From NCBI GenBank assembly GCA_964501815.1, contig CAZCUR010000004.1, forward strand, positions 1-64,000: a stretch of 64,000 bases of DNA, given 5' to 3'. Made by a program: the position numbers and the translations under genes. This document shows positions 1-8,833 of the stretch, one piece after another (the first letter of the stretch is position 1; the number at the start of each line of letters is the position of its first letter). This DNA is from Geothermobacter sp964501815 (lineage in GTDB: Bacteria; Desulfobacterota; Desulfuromonadia; Desulfuromonadales; Geothermobacteraceae). A model generated the notes under the pieces. It had not been told where the DNA came from and searched no databases. It worked only from the letters and a program-made list of their open reading frames with translations.

Positions 1-32
1 AAGCGCTGCAGCCAGCGGATATCCTGCGTCAT
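1..32 (-). CDS. N-terminus of a gene running off the left edge
   Basis: The first ten codons read MTQDIRWLQR on the minus strand, starting with ATG at 32. A perfect Shine-Dalgarno AGGAGG lies at 43-38, five bases upstream, so a real start is likely. This N-terminus resembles the small helical HI0074-like partner of minimal nucleotidyltransferases, but ten residues cannot decide it. The 186 bases from 33 to 218 separate it from the next gene on the same strand; I see no gene or clear terminator there. Confidence 0.45.
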   Translation of the reverse strand, partial: MTQDIRWLQR

Positions 33-218
33 CGCGACCTCCTGTCTCATCGGCGGCAGATTAGCAGGGGCCGGGGCGTTCGTCTATCGGAAGGGTGGCG
101 AAAGGCGAGAAGCGAGAGGTCTGAAAGTCCGCCACGCCCTTTAGGGGGAAACCTGCACAAATCCGTGTGAACTTGAGGAAAAAGCCTTTGAGGTGAGTAG
201 GTGGCGGGTTGATGCGTC

Positions 219-935
219 TCAGTTGATCGGTTCGATGCGCAGATCGTCGAACAGCACCGGCACCCGGTCGGCGGGGCCGTCGAGGAAAAGGATCAGGTGG
301 ATCATGCCGGTCTTTGGACCGGTGGTGAACTCGAAGGCCACATTCTCCCAATCGTGTGCCCCTTCGAGGCTGATGCCCACTTTACTGCCAAGCAGGTGCT
401 TTTTTTCCTGTTCCGCGTCGAACTGATCCCCGATCCACAAAAACTGGTCGAATTCCTGGATACCGATGCCGGTACGCGCCCTGTCGGGCAATTGGCATCG
501 AATGCGTGCGCTCACCCGGTAGCCCTGGTTCGGCTGCACCGCCAGCGGCGCGAAATAGCCGACCGAGTCGAGGCTTTTAAGACCGCGAAAGCCGAAGGCG
601 TGCTGCCGGGCCTCTTCGGAGCCGAAGCTGACCAGGCCGGTCAGGCGTTGCAGGTGTTCGATGTAGGTGCGCCAGAAGGGGTAGATTTCGTCTCCTTCGG
701 CCGGGCGTACCTGCGCCACCCGCGGGAAGAGCGAGATCTTCGGCTGTCCCTCGAAATCTTCGAACAGGGGTGGTGCCGGCGGTTGCCGTTGGGGTTTTGA
801 AGGGGCTGATTCGGTTTGGCTGGCAACCGCATCGGTGGTAGCGGGTGCCGTGCCAGCCGGTACGGCGGGTGAGCGGTCACAGCCTGCGGTCAGCAGGGCG
901 GCGCAGAACAGGAGAATCAGCGGATGAACAGCCAT
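219..935 (-). CDS. Putative outer-envelope lipoprotein, unknown function
   Basis: 238 residues. The N-terminus is a lipoprotein signal with lipobox TAGC (Cys19), followed by a Pro/Ala/Ser-rich linker to about residue 55. The rest (about 55-238) looks all-beta: it ends with an alternating pattern and a final FDDLRIEP strand of the kind seen in carbohydrate-binding-like jelly-roll domains. It is the last gene of a five-gene leftward operon and its start overlaps the polyferredoxin stop by 19 bases, so translation is probably coupled. I do not recognise a named family. The context suggests a periplasm-facing or surface accessory of the redox proteins encoded upstream. Confidence 0.75.
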   Translation of the reverse strand: MAVHPLILLFCAALLTAGCDRSPAVPAGTAPATTDAVASQTESAPSKPQRQPPAPPLFEDFEGQPKISLFPRVAQVRPAEGDEIYPFWRTYIEHLQRLTGLVSFGSEEARQHAFGFRGLKSLDSVGYFAPLAVQPNQGYRVSARIRCQLPDRARTGIGIQEFDQFLWIGDQFDAEQEKKHLLGSKVGISLEGAHDWENVAFEFTTGPKTGMIHLILFLDGPADRVPVLFDDLRIEPIN

Positions 936-2422
936 CGGATCACCGTAGCGATGTAAAGAGCGGAGGGAAGCAGGATGGCCACCAGCCCGCCGGCCAGGTA
1001 GCCGCCGCGCGACAGGGGAGCAGGCAGCTGGGTGCTACAGCGCCTGAGGGCGAAAAAAGATGCGGCGATACCCAGCAGCAGGGCGGCCAGCACCAGCCAC
1101 TTGAGCAGATCGAGGGGGAGGAGCAGCCCCGGTGGATTCATGGTCTGCATGACGTTGATGGCCAGATAGCTTTTCACCCCGGAGGGATCGTTGAGCGCGA
1201 AGGGGAGGTAGCCTGCCTTGGCGTTGATCTTCACCAGCGCCAGAACCAGGTGAATGGCGAGCAGCAGCGGAATCATCGGCAGGCCGAGCCAGCCGACGCG
1301 ACGCCAGAATCCGGCGGTGGCTGATGGTTCTTCTACCGGGCGTGCCGGTTTGAGGTCCGGTCCGGCGGCGGTTCCGGTCTCGGCCAGACGCCAGAGCAGC
1401 CAGGCGGGCAGCAGCAGAAGCAGGGGAAAGAGCAGGGCGATCCAGACCGCGGCGAGCAGGTTGAAGCCGTCCCCGCCCCAGCCGAGCAGCAGAGCGCCCT
1501 GCTGCGGCAGCCAGAGGATCGCCTCGCGCAGATCGACGTAGACCTTGCTGAAGTTGGCGGTCAGAAGGCCGAAGAGAACCACCAGGAAGAAGGCCTCATC
1601 GGCCGGCAGCGGCCCTTTGCCGACATCGGCCATGAAGGGGCGGAAGCCGATGCGGATACTGTTGCTCGGGCAGGCCTGGACACAGTTGAAGCAGTAGGTG
1701 CAGTCACGGCTGTCCCGGATGTTTTCCGGCACCAGGTCCATGGGACAGCCTTCGCGCCGGCTGTGCCAGTAGAGGACCGCCTTGCCGAGGGAAAAACGTT
1801 GCCAGAAACTGCCGCCGCTGACGCAGAACTGCCCCTTGCACGACGGGCAGGCGGCCTGGTCGCGGGTACGCAGCTCAAACGGGGCGATGCGGGCGTACAG
1901 GCCGAAGACCGCTCCGGCCGGGCAGAGCAGCCGGCAGAAGGCGCGCGGGCGGAAAATCAAACCGAGTCCCAGGGCGAGAACGACGCACAGGGCGAGCAGG
2001 CGCGCGGTCAGGTCGGGATAGCGGTGCGCCGCCAGCAGGTAGATCCAGACCTGCAGGCCGACCAGGGCCAGGGTGACCGGCAGGTAGGTGTTCAGCCAGC
2101 GGGGCAGTGCGCGCCTCAGGCCGATGCGCGCCGTCAGGCCGTTGAGCCAGCCGAGCGGGCAGACGGCGCACCAGAAGCGCCCCAGCAGCAGGGCGACAAA
2201 AACCACGCCCATCAGCCACCAGACCCAGAAGAGGTGGTTGGTGATATTGGTGTACATCAGCGGATCGGGCGTCTGCACGCCCGGGATGGCGTGCTGGTGC
2301 CAGCCCCAGGCGATCATCGCCAGCAGCAGCACCAGCGCGCCCAGGCGCGCCAGGCGCCAGAACCAGGCGGAGCGCAGCAGACGGCCGAGCAGCGGGACGG
2401 TGAACAGGTTGCCGAAATCCAT
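917..2422 (-). CDS. Membrane polyferredoxin, NapH/NosR C-terminal type
   Basis: 501 residues, probably about ten membrane segments. Cysteine clusters are: C85-x2-C88-P after the second membrane helix, C163-x3-C167-P after the fourth, then C192-x2-C195, C200 and C226, and a ferredoxin motif C241-x2-C244-x2-C247-x3-C251-P. CxxCP/CxxxCP pairs on membrane helices plus cytoplasmic [4Fe-4S] clusters define the NapH/NosR C-terminal family, which passes electrons across or along the inner membrane. It lacks the NosR flavin domain and has an extra C-terminal membrane region (about 285-501). ATG at 2422 is chosen because it follows the HEAT gene stop by seven bases. The likely role, inferred, is electron supply to the periplasmic proteins of this operon. 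Confidence 0.85.
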   Translation of the reverse strand: MDFGNLFTVPLLGRLLRSAWFWRLARLGALVLLLAMIAWGWHQHAIPGVQTPDPLMYTNITNHLFWVWWLMGVVFVALLLGRFWCAVCPLGWLNGLTARIGLRRALPRWLNTYLPVTLALVGLQVWIYLLAAHRYPDLTARLLALCVVLALGLGLIFRPRAFCRLLCPAGAVFGLYARIAPFELRTRDQAACPSCKGQFCVSGGSFWQRFSLGKAVLYWHSRREGCPMDLVPENIRDSRDCTYCFNCVQACPSNSIRIGFRPFMADVGKGPLPADEAFFLVVLFGLLTANFSKVYVDLREAILWLPQQGALLLGWGGDGFNLLAAVWIALLFPLLLLLPAWLLWRLAETGTAAGPDLKPARPVEEPSATAGFWRRVGWLGLPMIPLLLAIHLVLALVKINAKAGYLPFALNDPSGVKSYLAINVMQTMNPPGLLLPLDLLKWLVLAALLLGIAASFFALRRCSTQLPAPLSRGGYLAGGLVAILLPSALYIATVIRWLFIR

Positions 2423-2429
2423 GGGATCC

Positions 2430-3338
2430 TCAGTGGTAGATGCTGTAGGGGAGCACCAGTTCGCCTTTGGCATTGCGGTAGCGCACGTGTTGGCCGGTCA
2501 CCATCTCCAGGGAGCGCGCGGCCCACTCGCGCACCACGACTTCAGGGTCGTCCAGCAGGGGCTTTAACGCGGCGGCCGAGGGTGGTCCACCAAGCGGCCC
2601 GAGAGCCATGGCGGCAAACATGCGTGAGCGCCAGTCGCTGTCTTGCAATCCTGCAATCAGTGCAGCCTCAGCCCGTTTGTCCTTGAGTTTGCCCAGGGCC
2701 TGAAAGACCAGGGCCCGGTTTGGGCTGTTGATTTGTTCCAAAAGGGGTTCGACGGCGCGGGTGTCGCCGATGTCCCCCAGGGCGCGGATCAGGTAGCCGG
2801 CGGCCCGGACGGTGGCGTTGGGAAGGGCTGCGATCATCGGTTCGACCGCATGGCGGTCCAGCTTGATCAGGCTGCGGGTCGCGTAGCGGCGCACGGTTTC
2901 ATTGTCATCGTCGAGCGCGGCAATCAGCGGCGCGACGCCACGGGCATCGCCGAGCTGTCCCAGGGCCCAGGCGGCGATGTAGCGGCGTTCAAAGCCCGTG
3001 TCCTTCAGGGCGGTAACCAGGGCATCGAAGGCCTCACGGGCACGCAGGGTTCCCAACGCCGCCAGGGTGTATTCGCGCAGGATGGCATCAGGGCTGTCGG
3101 CCTGCCGCAGCAGGGCAGGAACGGCCTCTTTGCCCAGAGCGATGATTTTCGGATAGACCTGATCGTTGACGCCGTTTTCTCTGTGCCCCAGCAGTTGTGC
3201 CAGCTGGTCGAGGGCGTGGGCGTCGCCGGCCCGGGCGGCGTTTTCCAGGGCGACCGGGTCGATCGGAGCCTTGTCCTGACAGCCGGACAGGACCAGCAGC
3301 ATCAGCAGGAAAGTGATGGGATACAGGATCGGACGCAT
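2430..3338 (-). CDS. HEAT-repeat lipoprotein
   Basis: 302 residues. Signal peptide with lipobox LSGC (Cys20), then tandem alpha-helical HEAT/PBS-lyase-like repeats of about 30 residues from roughly residue 60 to 290, recognisable by recurring patterns such as LGQLGD, LGDIGD and the R-x-x-A signature. HEAT arrays are protein-protein scaffolds; here the array would sit outside the cytoplasm on a lipid anchor. ATG at 3338 overlaps the upstream stop by one base (TGATG), so translation is coupled; in-frame GTG codons at 3341 and 3344 are alternatives. A scaffold for the heme and beta-sandwich lipoproteins of the same operon is a reasonable inference. Confidence 0.82.
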   Translation of the reverse strand: MRPILYPITFLLMLLVLSGCQDKAPIDPVALENAARAGDAHALDQLAQLLGHRENGVNDQVYPKIIALGKEAVPALLRQADSPDAILREYTLAALGTLRAREAFDALVTALKDTGFERRYIAAWALGQLGDARGVAPLIAALDDDNETVRRYATRSLIKLDRHAVEPMIAALPNATVRAAGYLIRALGDIGDTRAVEPLLEQINSPNRALVFQALGKLKDKRAEAALIAGLQDSDWRSRMFAAMALGPLGGPPSAAALKPLLDDPEVVVREWAARSLEMVTGQHVRYRNAKGELVLPYSIYH

Positions 3339-4075
3339 CACCACACCTTGGTTACTGTGATGTCCACGTTTTGAAGGATTTCGCCGTCGCGCACCACCAC
3401 CGCCGAGGGCTCGATGGTCCCCTGGTCATAGCGGCCGTAAAGGTCGCCGATCTGCGGTGGGCCTCCGAATTTGTCGCGGGCCGCCAGATAGTAGGTGCCG
3501 CCTTTGGGCAGGAAAATCTGGTAACGGCCGTCCGGCCCGGTCTTTTCCGAGACAAATTTGGGTCGTTCCGACATCTGTACGTGATCGTAGACATGGACCC
3601 GGGCCCCTTCGACCGGATGTCCGGCGGCATCGCGGATGGTTCCGGAAAGCCCGGTTTTCCCCTCGGGCAAGGTGGTGGACAGCCGGCGCTCGTCTCCGAG
3701 CTTGGTGGGCGCCAGCATGGTCAGCTGGCGGGCTTCGCCTTTGAGGTGCAGTTCGATAAAATCGCTTTTGTTATCGCCGGCCAGTACCGGTCCGGCCATT
3801 TCGCCGTTTTGGCGTTTGCGCGCCACGGCGATGTAGTCCCCCGGCGGCAGGGCCAGCTCAAACCGCCCCGAAGCGTCGGTCGGCTTGGAGACGGTCATGG
3901 CCGGTCCGTACAAATCCATCCCCTTCTGGTAGATGTAGACGTAGGCGCCTTGAAGCGGAACCATAACCTGACCGCTTACCTTGACCAGATTGTCGGCGGA
4001 CTGGCTTTCGGGCTTGTCCTGGCAGCCGGTCAGCAGGACCAGCAAAATCAGCATCAGGCGCAGGGCGAATCTCAT
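3338..4075 (-). CDS. Lipoprotein with two carboxypeptidase-regulatory-like domains
   Basis: 245 residues. Lipobox LTGC (Cys18), then two beta-sandwich modules of the carboxypeptidase D regulatory-like family, about 28-125 and 148-245. Each has the hallmark G-x-V ... V-x-V-Y ... DGRY/SGRF ... LPPGDY/LPKGGT ... AR core. The second module is clearly paralogous to the last module of the three rightward proteins at 7772, 10029 and 12429 (shared GG-P-x5-G-x-x-Y/W and a closing 'I-x-V' strand). These folds are non-catalytic binding or adhesive units. Start ATG 4075 lies seven bases after the upstream stop, with a weak GGAG. Confidence 0.83.
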   Translation of the reverse strand: MRFALRLMLILLVLLTGCQDKPESQSADNLVKVSGQVMVPLQGAYVYIYQKGMDLYGPAMTVSKPTDASGRFELALPPGDYIAVARKRQNGEMAGPVLAGDNKSDFIELHLKGEARQLTMLAPTKLGDERRLSTTLPEGKTGLSGTIRDAAGHPVEGARVHVYDHVQMSERPKFVSEKTGPDGRYQIFLPKGGTYYLAARDKFGGPPQIGDLYGRYDQGTIEPSAVVVRDGEILQNVDITVTKVW

Positions 4076-4082
4076 GGTTGCG

Positions 4083-5129
4083 TCACTCCGTTGTCCGTGC
4101 CCGGCCGGAGGACGGCGGCATGAGCACCAGCCGTTCTTCCGTGCGCGAGGCGTAATGTTCATCCAGGGTATGATCCATGACCGACAGGCCGAAGGCAAAA
4201 CCGTCCGGCCGGTTCGGATTGAAAGCGATGTCGTGCGGGTCGCCGGTGTCCAGCGCCCGGCGCAGGGTGACCACCCACCGGTCTCCCTGCCGGAAAGAGC
4301 TGGCGTGGACATCCGCCCGGCGCCCTGACGGACGCTCGGTGAGCCAGCCGGGGGCCTGGCTGCCGGCCGGGCGGAAGGCGCTGTCGACGGCGCGTCCCCT
4401 GTCATCATAGAGGGGCGCATCCCCGGGACCAAATGGTTTTTCACCGGCCAGGGCGTGGCGGGAGTTGGGGCGGAAAAGATCTCCGGGCAGGTCACCGTGC
4501 ATGCCGCCACGGTCCAGCCAGCGGTCATCGGCAAAGCCATAGCGTCCGGTGCGGTCGGCTTTCCAGTTCCACAGGTCGAACCAGAGCCCGTCCTGTGCGA
4601 GTTTCATGTGATTGCGGGCGTGAAAGGTGGCGCCGGCGACACCGAAATCTTCAATATGACAGGCCAGGCTGCAACTGAAGGCCGGTTCGGCTGCCGCCCG
4701 GGTATCCCACATGATGCCGAAGCCGTCTTCGAGGGCGCCGTCGTTGTGCCATTGACTGCCGTCCCAATGCCAGCGGTTCATGGCGTCGTCACGGGTGAGA
4801 TCACGCCAGCTCAGCCGGATAAACAGATCGCTGTCGGTGTAAAAGGCCTTCATCTCGACGGTCAGGGGCGTCGGGATGGCGCCGCCATGGTGGCAGGACG
4901 GGGTGGAGGTGTGCACTGTGTCCTTGTCAATGTCCGGAAAGACGGCGACCTTGTGCACCCGGCCCCCGCGCACGATGACGGCGCGCGGCAGAGCGCGCTG
5001 CCAGTCGGCTTCAGACGGCGCATGGTCCAGCTTGAGTGCGTAGAGCCGGTCCGCCGCCGGTTCACGACAGGCGCAGAGGGTCAGCAGCAGGATCAGCAAC
5101 GGAATTCTGTAACGAAAGGCAGATTTCAC
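4083..5129 (-). CDS. Ethylbenzene-dehydrogenase-related heme-binding lipoprotein
   Basis: 348 residues, first gene of the leftward operon. The signal peptide ends with LCAC (Cys21 as lipid anchor). The body resembles the periplasmic heme-binding domain of the ethylbenzene dehydrogenase gamma subunit/cytochrome c-552 family: FYTDSDLFIRLSW (about 96-108), a W-rich centre (WFDLWNWKA), and a late FGLSVMDHT stretch. Two further cysteine/histidine sites occur: SCHH near 79-82 and C153-x3-C157-H158. The latter is a CxxxCH arrangement, so covalent heme attachment is possible but non-canonical. The start is GTG at 5129 with no visible Shine-Dalgarno. Role inferred: terminal or intermediate heme carrier for the polyferredoxin chain. 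Confidence 0.72.
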   Translation of the reverse strand: MKSAFRYRIPLLILLLTLCACREPAADRLYALKLDHAPSEADWQRALPRAVIVRGGRVHKVAVFPDIDKDTVHTSTPSCHHGGAIPTPLTVEMKAFYTDSDLFIRLSWRDLTRDDAMNRWHWDGSQWHNDGALEDGFGIMWDTRAAAEPAFSCSLACHIEDFGVAGATFHARNHMKLAQDGLWFDLWNWKADRTGRYGFADDRWLDRGGMHGDLPGDLFRPNSRHALAGEKPFGPGDAPLYDDRGRAVDSAFRPAGSQAPGWLTERPSGRRADVHASSFRQGDRWVVTLRRALDTGDPHDIAFNPNRPDGFAFGLSVMDHTLDEHYASRTEERLVLMPPSSGRARTTE

Positions 5130-5144
5130 GGCGAGGTCGGTTTT

Positions 5145-5160
5145 TGCAAATCGTGTACCA
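5145..5160 (-). promoter_or_regulatory. Sigma-54-like promoter for the leftward operon
   Basis: On the minus strand the sequence TGGTACACGATTTGCA fits the -24/-12 pattern TGGCACG-N4-TTGCW with the invariant GG and GC exactly 10 bases apart; it has two mismatches outside them. Predicted transcription would begin only about six bases before the GTG at 5129, leaving almost no leader. No other clear promoter is visible between 5130 and 5348. Confidence 0.45.
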
Positions 5161-5317
5161 GTGGTTGCCGGCTTTGGGAGCGGCGCACAGCGCCTGCGGA
5201 CCTCTCCGTCGGCAGCAGGTCGTCACTTTTTTGCCCGGTGGCGGTATTCTCAGGCAAATAAATGACATGACTGGGCTTTCTGGCCCGTGCAGGGGGGAAC
5301 CCGCGTGCTTTTTTTCA

Positions 5318-5333
5318 CGGCACGGGACTTGCT
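5318..5333 (+). promoter_or_regulatory. Sigma-54-like promoter for the rightward operon
   Basis: CGGCACGGGACTTGCT matches TGGCACG-N4-TTGCW at every position but the first, with correct GG-to-GC spacing. Transcription would start near 5344, about five bases before ATG 5349. It mirrors the element at 5145-5160 at the other end of the same divergent spacer. I did not find a convincing enhancer-binding-protein site between them. Confidence 0.5.
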
Positions 5334-5348
5334 CCGTGGCTTCGGGTT

Positions 5349-7775
5349 ATGAGAACTCTGCTGCAGCGACGCATCTGTGTGGGTATGTTCGCCATTTCCA
5401 TGGCGGCCCTGATGTACGAATTGATTCTCACCCGAATCTTTTCGGTGCTGATGTGGTATCACTTCGCCTCCATGGCCATCAGCCTGGCGCTGTTTGGCCT
5501 GACCGCTGCAGCGCTTCTGGTGCAGCTTCGTCCCGCTCTGTTCCCTCCGGAGCGCTGTGCCGTCCAGTGCCGGCGTTTCTGCCAGCTTTTTTCGCTGTCG
5601 TTGCTGCTCTTTTTCACCGTTTTTGTGCTGTTTCGAATCTGGCCGCAGTTCGGCTACCGGGTGCTTTCCTTTTTTCACCAGCCGTTTTACCAGCCGTTTC
5701 AGCAGGGCTTCTACAACCGCGGCGTCCCCTGGAGTCTGCTGCCGGTCCTGGCCGGGCTCTACCTGGTGACGGCCCTGCCGTTTTTCTTCGCCGGTTTGAG
5801 TATCACACTGCTGCTGCGGCGCTACCTGGCCCAGGTGGGGCGGCTGTACAGCTGGGACCTGCTCGGCGCCGGGATCGGCTGTCTGGCGATTATTGCCGTG
5901 CTCAAGCTGGTCGGGGGAGAAAGCGGCCTCCTGGTCATCGCCCTGGCCGGGCTGCTGGCGGCCGCCTGTTTTGCTTCCGGCTGGCGGGAGCGGCTCCCTT
6001 CCATGATACTGGCGCTGGCGGCGCTGGTGCTCCTTGGGATCAACCTGAGTCAGGATATCGCCGGTATCCGCTTTGTGCGCGGGCGCTATGAACCGGGGTT
6101 GCTCTGGAGCGCCTGGAATTCCTTCTCGCGGGTCGCCGTTTATCCCTCCCGGGGTGAGGAGCTGCGTCAGGCCTGGGGCCTGTCGCGCACCTACCGCGGA
6201 CCGATTCCCCAGCAGCTCGGCATGGTGGTTGACGATACCGGCTATACCACCCTGTATCGCTGGCCGGGCGAGGAGGGGATGGGCTACTTTCGCGACAATG
6301 TCATCAGCCTGGCCTGGCGTTTGAAACCCGGAGCCAAAGGACTGGTCATCGGCCCTGGCGGCGGCAAGGATGTTCTGGCCGCCCTGGCCAGTGGCGCTGC
6401 GAAAGTGACCGCTCTGGAAATCAATCCGCTGGTGGCCGAGGCGGTCAACGAGCGCTTCGCCGCCTTTACCGGGGCTCTCTACCGGCGTCCCGAGGTGGAG
6501 CTGGCCCTTGATGAAGGGCGCAGCTGGATCCGTCGGCAGCAGCGCACCTGGGATGTCATCCAGGCTTCGGCGGTCTTTGGCCGTATGGCCCCGTCCGCCG
6601 GCGCCTTCACCCTGTCGGAAAACAACCTTTATACCCTGGAAGCCTTTGCCGACTACTGGAATCATCTGACTCCGGACGGTGTCCTGACCATTTCGCGCTT
6701 CATTTTCGAGCGCGAGACCCTGCGTCTGGTCTCTTTGGGGCTGGCCTTTCTCGATCGTCAGGGAGTGGCCGATCCGGCGGCGCACATCGCCGTGATCAAG
6801 GAACGCGGTCTGGCCAACTTCATGCTCAAGAAGAGTCCGTTCACAGCCCCCGAACTGGCCAGACTTCGGGCCGTGAGCGCCGACCTCGCCTTTCAGGAGG
6901 TGCTGATGCCCGACCGGCGGGAAGGGACGGACCCCTTCCACCGGCTTGTGGCCGGCTACCGCGACGGCCGCTTCTTTGACGAATTTCCGTTTGATGTTTC
7001 CCCGACCACTGACAACCGGCCGTTTTTCTACTACATGTACAAACCGGCCGATTTTCTCACCCTGTTCACCTTCCCGGCCCAGAGCCGCTTTGAGGACCGG
7101 GCGGTGCTGGTGTTGCGCAACCTGCTGCTGGTGGTGGCGGGCCTGACCTTCGTCTGTCTGATTCTGCCGCTTCTGCTCAGCCGCCAGGAGCGCCTGTGCC
7201 TGCCCGACTGCTGGCGGCGTCTGGGGTATTTTTCCTGCCTCGGGCTCGGTTTCATGTTGCTGGAAATCGGCCTGCTGCGCCGGTTTATTCTCTTTCTCGG
7301 CCAGCCGATTTACGCCTTGTCGGTCATCCTCTTCAGCCTGCTGGTCTTTTCCGGCCTTGGTTCGCTGCTTGCCGCCCGCATTCCGTCGGAGCGGGTGCCG
7401 CGCCTTTTGCCCGGTGTCCTTTTGGTGCTGATTTTGCTTTCCCAGACAAGCAATTACGGTTTGCCCCCCCTGCTCGATGCCCTGCTGGCCGAGCCGTTGA
7501 CGGTGCGTTGCCTGCTGGCGATTCTGGTGCTGGCGCCTTTGGGCCTGCTTCTGGGGATGCCGCTGCCGCTGGGCATGCGGCTGCTGCATCGGGATTCCGG
7601 TCATGTGGCCTGGAGCTGGGGGGTGAACGGTGCCACCGGCGTGCTTGGTTCGCTGCTGGCGGTGGTGGTGGCGATGAACTGGGGCTACAGCCTGACGCTG
7701 CTGGCGGGTGGTCTGGTCTACGCTTTGGCCATGCTGATGATCATGACGCGTTCAATGCGGGCGGGGAATTCATGA
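5349..7775 (+). CDS. Membrane-embedded spermidine-synthase-like protein
   Basis: 808 residues. About six N-terminal membrane helices (to about 240), a soluble Rossmann-type domain resembling spermidine synthase/SAM methyltransferases (about 330-560), and a C-terminal block of further helices (about 590-800). The soluble domain shows the nucleotide-binding loop VIGPGGGKDVLAAL, an acidic strand end ALEINPLV and a later DEGRSWIRR motif. Such fused proteins are common in bacteria and mostly uncharacterised; true polyamine synthesis is doubtful. It is the first gene of the rightward operon and overlaps the next gene by ATGA. ATG 5349 lacks a good ribosome site; a later Met at 5385 is the alternative. 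Confidence 0.78.
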   Translation: MRTLLQRRICVGMFAISMAALMYELILTRIFSVLMWYHFASMAISLALFGLTAAALLVQLRPALFPPERCAVQCRRFCQLFSLSLLLFFTVFVLFRIWPQFGYRVLSFFHQPFYQPFQQGFYNRGVPWSLLPVLAGLYLVTALPFFFAGLSITLLLRRYLAQVGRLYSWDLLGAGIGCLAIIAVLKLVGGESGLLVIALAGLLAAACFASGWRERLPSMILALAALVLLGINLSQDIAGIRFVRGRYEPGLLWSAWNSFSRVAVYPSRGEELRQAWGLSRTYRGPIPQQLGMVVDDTGYTTLYRWPGEEGMGYFRDNVISLAWRLKPGAKGLVIGPGGGKDVLAALASGAAKVTALEINPLVAEAVNERFAAFTGALYRRPEVELALDEGRSWIRRQQRTWDVIQASAVFGRMAPSAGAFTLSENNLYTLEAFADYWNHLTPDGVLTISRFIFERETLRLVSLGLAFLDRQGVADPAAHIAVIKERGLANFMLKKSPFTAPELARLRAVSADLAFQEVLMPDRREGTDPFHRLVAGYRDGRFFDEFPFDVSPTTDNRPFFYYMYKPADFLTLFTFPAQSRFEDRAVLVLRNLLLVVAGLTFVCLILPLLLSRQERLCLPDCWRRLGYFSCLGLGFMLLEIGLLRRFILFLGQPIYALSVILFSLLVFSGLGSLLAARIPSERVPRLLPGVLLVLILLSQTSNYGLPPLLDALLAEPLTVRCLLAILVLAPLGLLLGMPLPLGMRLLHRDSGHVAWSWGVNGATGVLGSLLAVVVAMNWGYSLTLLAGGLVYALAMLMIMTRSMRAGNS

Positions 7776-8833
7776 GACGTTTGCTTTTGACAGGACTTGC
7801 ATTGCTGCTGCTGGCGGCCTGCCACCGGGAAGGGACCTCCGGAATCACAGGGACTCTGCTGCGGGGGGATGAGCCTCTGGCGCAGGCAAGCGTGGAAATC
7901 TATCTCAGGGCCGACAAGGACCGTTCGGTCCAGCCCTTTGCCGTGGGCAGCACCGACGAAAACGGCCGTTATCGTATTGAGCTGCCGCCCGGGCGCTATT
8001 TTATCATCGGCAAAAAGCGGACGGAGTCCGCCGACGGACGGCCACTGATGCTGATGGCCGAGTGTCCGGCCAACCCGGTGCAGGTCGACAGGGGCCTGCT
8101 CGAGGTCGCGCCGTTCAGCCTGCGGGAAATGGGCCGGGACGGTCAGCTGGTGCCCGAACCGGGAACGGGGCTGGACGGCCGGGTCGTTTTTGCCGGCAAA
8201 GGGGTCGAGCATGCCTTTGTTTATGTCTACACCGACCCGGCGCTCAACAGTGTCGGGCCCGGTTATGGCGCCGTGACCGAGACCGGTTCCGACGGTCGGT
8301 TTCGTCTCGATTTGCCCGCGGGGACCTTCTGGCTGGCGGCCCGCAAGCGCGCGGACGGTTCGCGTTTCGGAGTTCCCCGACCCGGGGATCTGAATGCCGT
8401 CTTCGGCCCGGTTACCCTGCACTCCGGCGAGCGCATCGATTACGGCGAAATCGGGCTGAAGCGGGTGAGTGAAGAACGTTACCGGCAGAAACAGGCCGAG
8501 GGGCACTTTGCCGATACCGGCACCGCCTTAACCGGCCGGTTGCGCGACAGTGAAGGGACACCGGTCGCCGGAGTGCGGGTTTTCGCCTATCTCGACAGCC
8601 GCATGGTGGGAAAACCGGTGCATATTTCCGATCCCAGTGGTCCGGACGGCCGGTTCCGTATCAATCTGGCCAAAGGCGGCACCTGGTATCTGGGGGCGCG
8701 CAGCGCCTACGGCGGACCGCTGGAGCCGGGGGAGTGGGTCGGAACCTGGGAGGGGAGCGCCGATCATCATGTCGAGGTGCCGGACGGCCAGGTCGTTGAC
8801 CTGGGTGATTTCGAAGTGCGGGAGGTCTGGTGA
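7772..8833 (+). CDS. Triple carboxypeptidase-regulatory-domain lipoprotein
   Basis: 353 residues. Lipobox LAAC (Cys17), then three beta-sandwich modules, about 22-110, 128-228 and 248-353. Each has the DENGRYRIELPPG / SDGRFRLDLPAG / PDGRFRINLAKG core followed by an 'ARKR/AR' strand. It is paralogous to the proteins at 10029 and 12429 (same size, same three modules), and its third module matches the second module of the divergent lipoprotein at 3338. Start ATG overlaps the previous stop as ATGA. No catalytic residues are expected in this fold. Inferred role: surface or periplasmic structural or binding protein. Confidence 0.82.
   Translation: MRRLLLTGLALLLLAACHREGTSGITGTLLRGDEPLAQASVEIYLRADKDRSVQPFAVGSTDENGRYRIELPPGRYFIIGKKRTESADGRPLMLMAECPANPVQVDRGLLEVAPFSLREMGRDGQLVPEPGTGLDGRVVFAGKGVEHAFVYVYTDPALNSVGPGYGAVTETGSDGRFRLDLPAGTFWLAARKRADGSRFGVPRPGDLNAVFGPVTLHSGERIDYGEIGLKRVSEERYRQKQAEGHFADTGTALTGRLRDSEGTPVAGVRVFAYLDSRMVGKPVHISDPSGPDGRFRINLAKGGTWYLGARSAYGGPLEPGEWVGTWEGSADHHVEVPDGQVVDLGDFEVREVW

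Noticed and set aside
33..218. Small gene between the left-edge gene and the first lipoprotein
   Set aside because: Frames here lack start signals and run into neighbouring genes; nothing beyond a ribosome site for the edge gene is visible.
5250..7604. 784-residue reading frame on the minus strand opposite the spermidine-synthase-like gene
   Set aside because: Gln/Arg/His-rich composition is typical of antisense frames in GC-rich DNA; no start signal or family; the plus-strand frame has clear domains.
5349..7775. Naming the 5349 gene speE
   Set aside because: It has the synthase-like Rossmann domain but is embedded in about a dozen membrane helices and sits in an envelope operon; speD is 43 kb away; polyamine synthesis is not supported.
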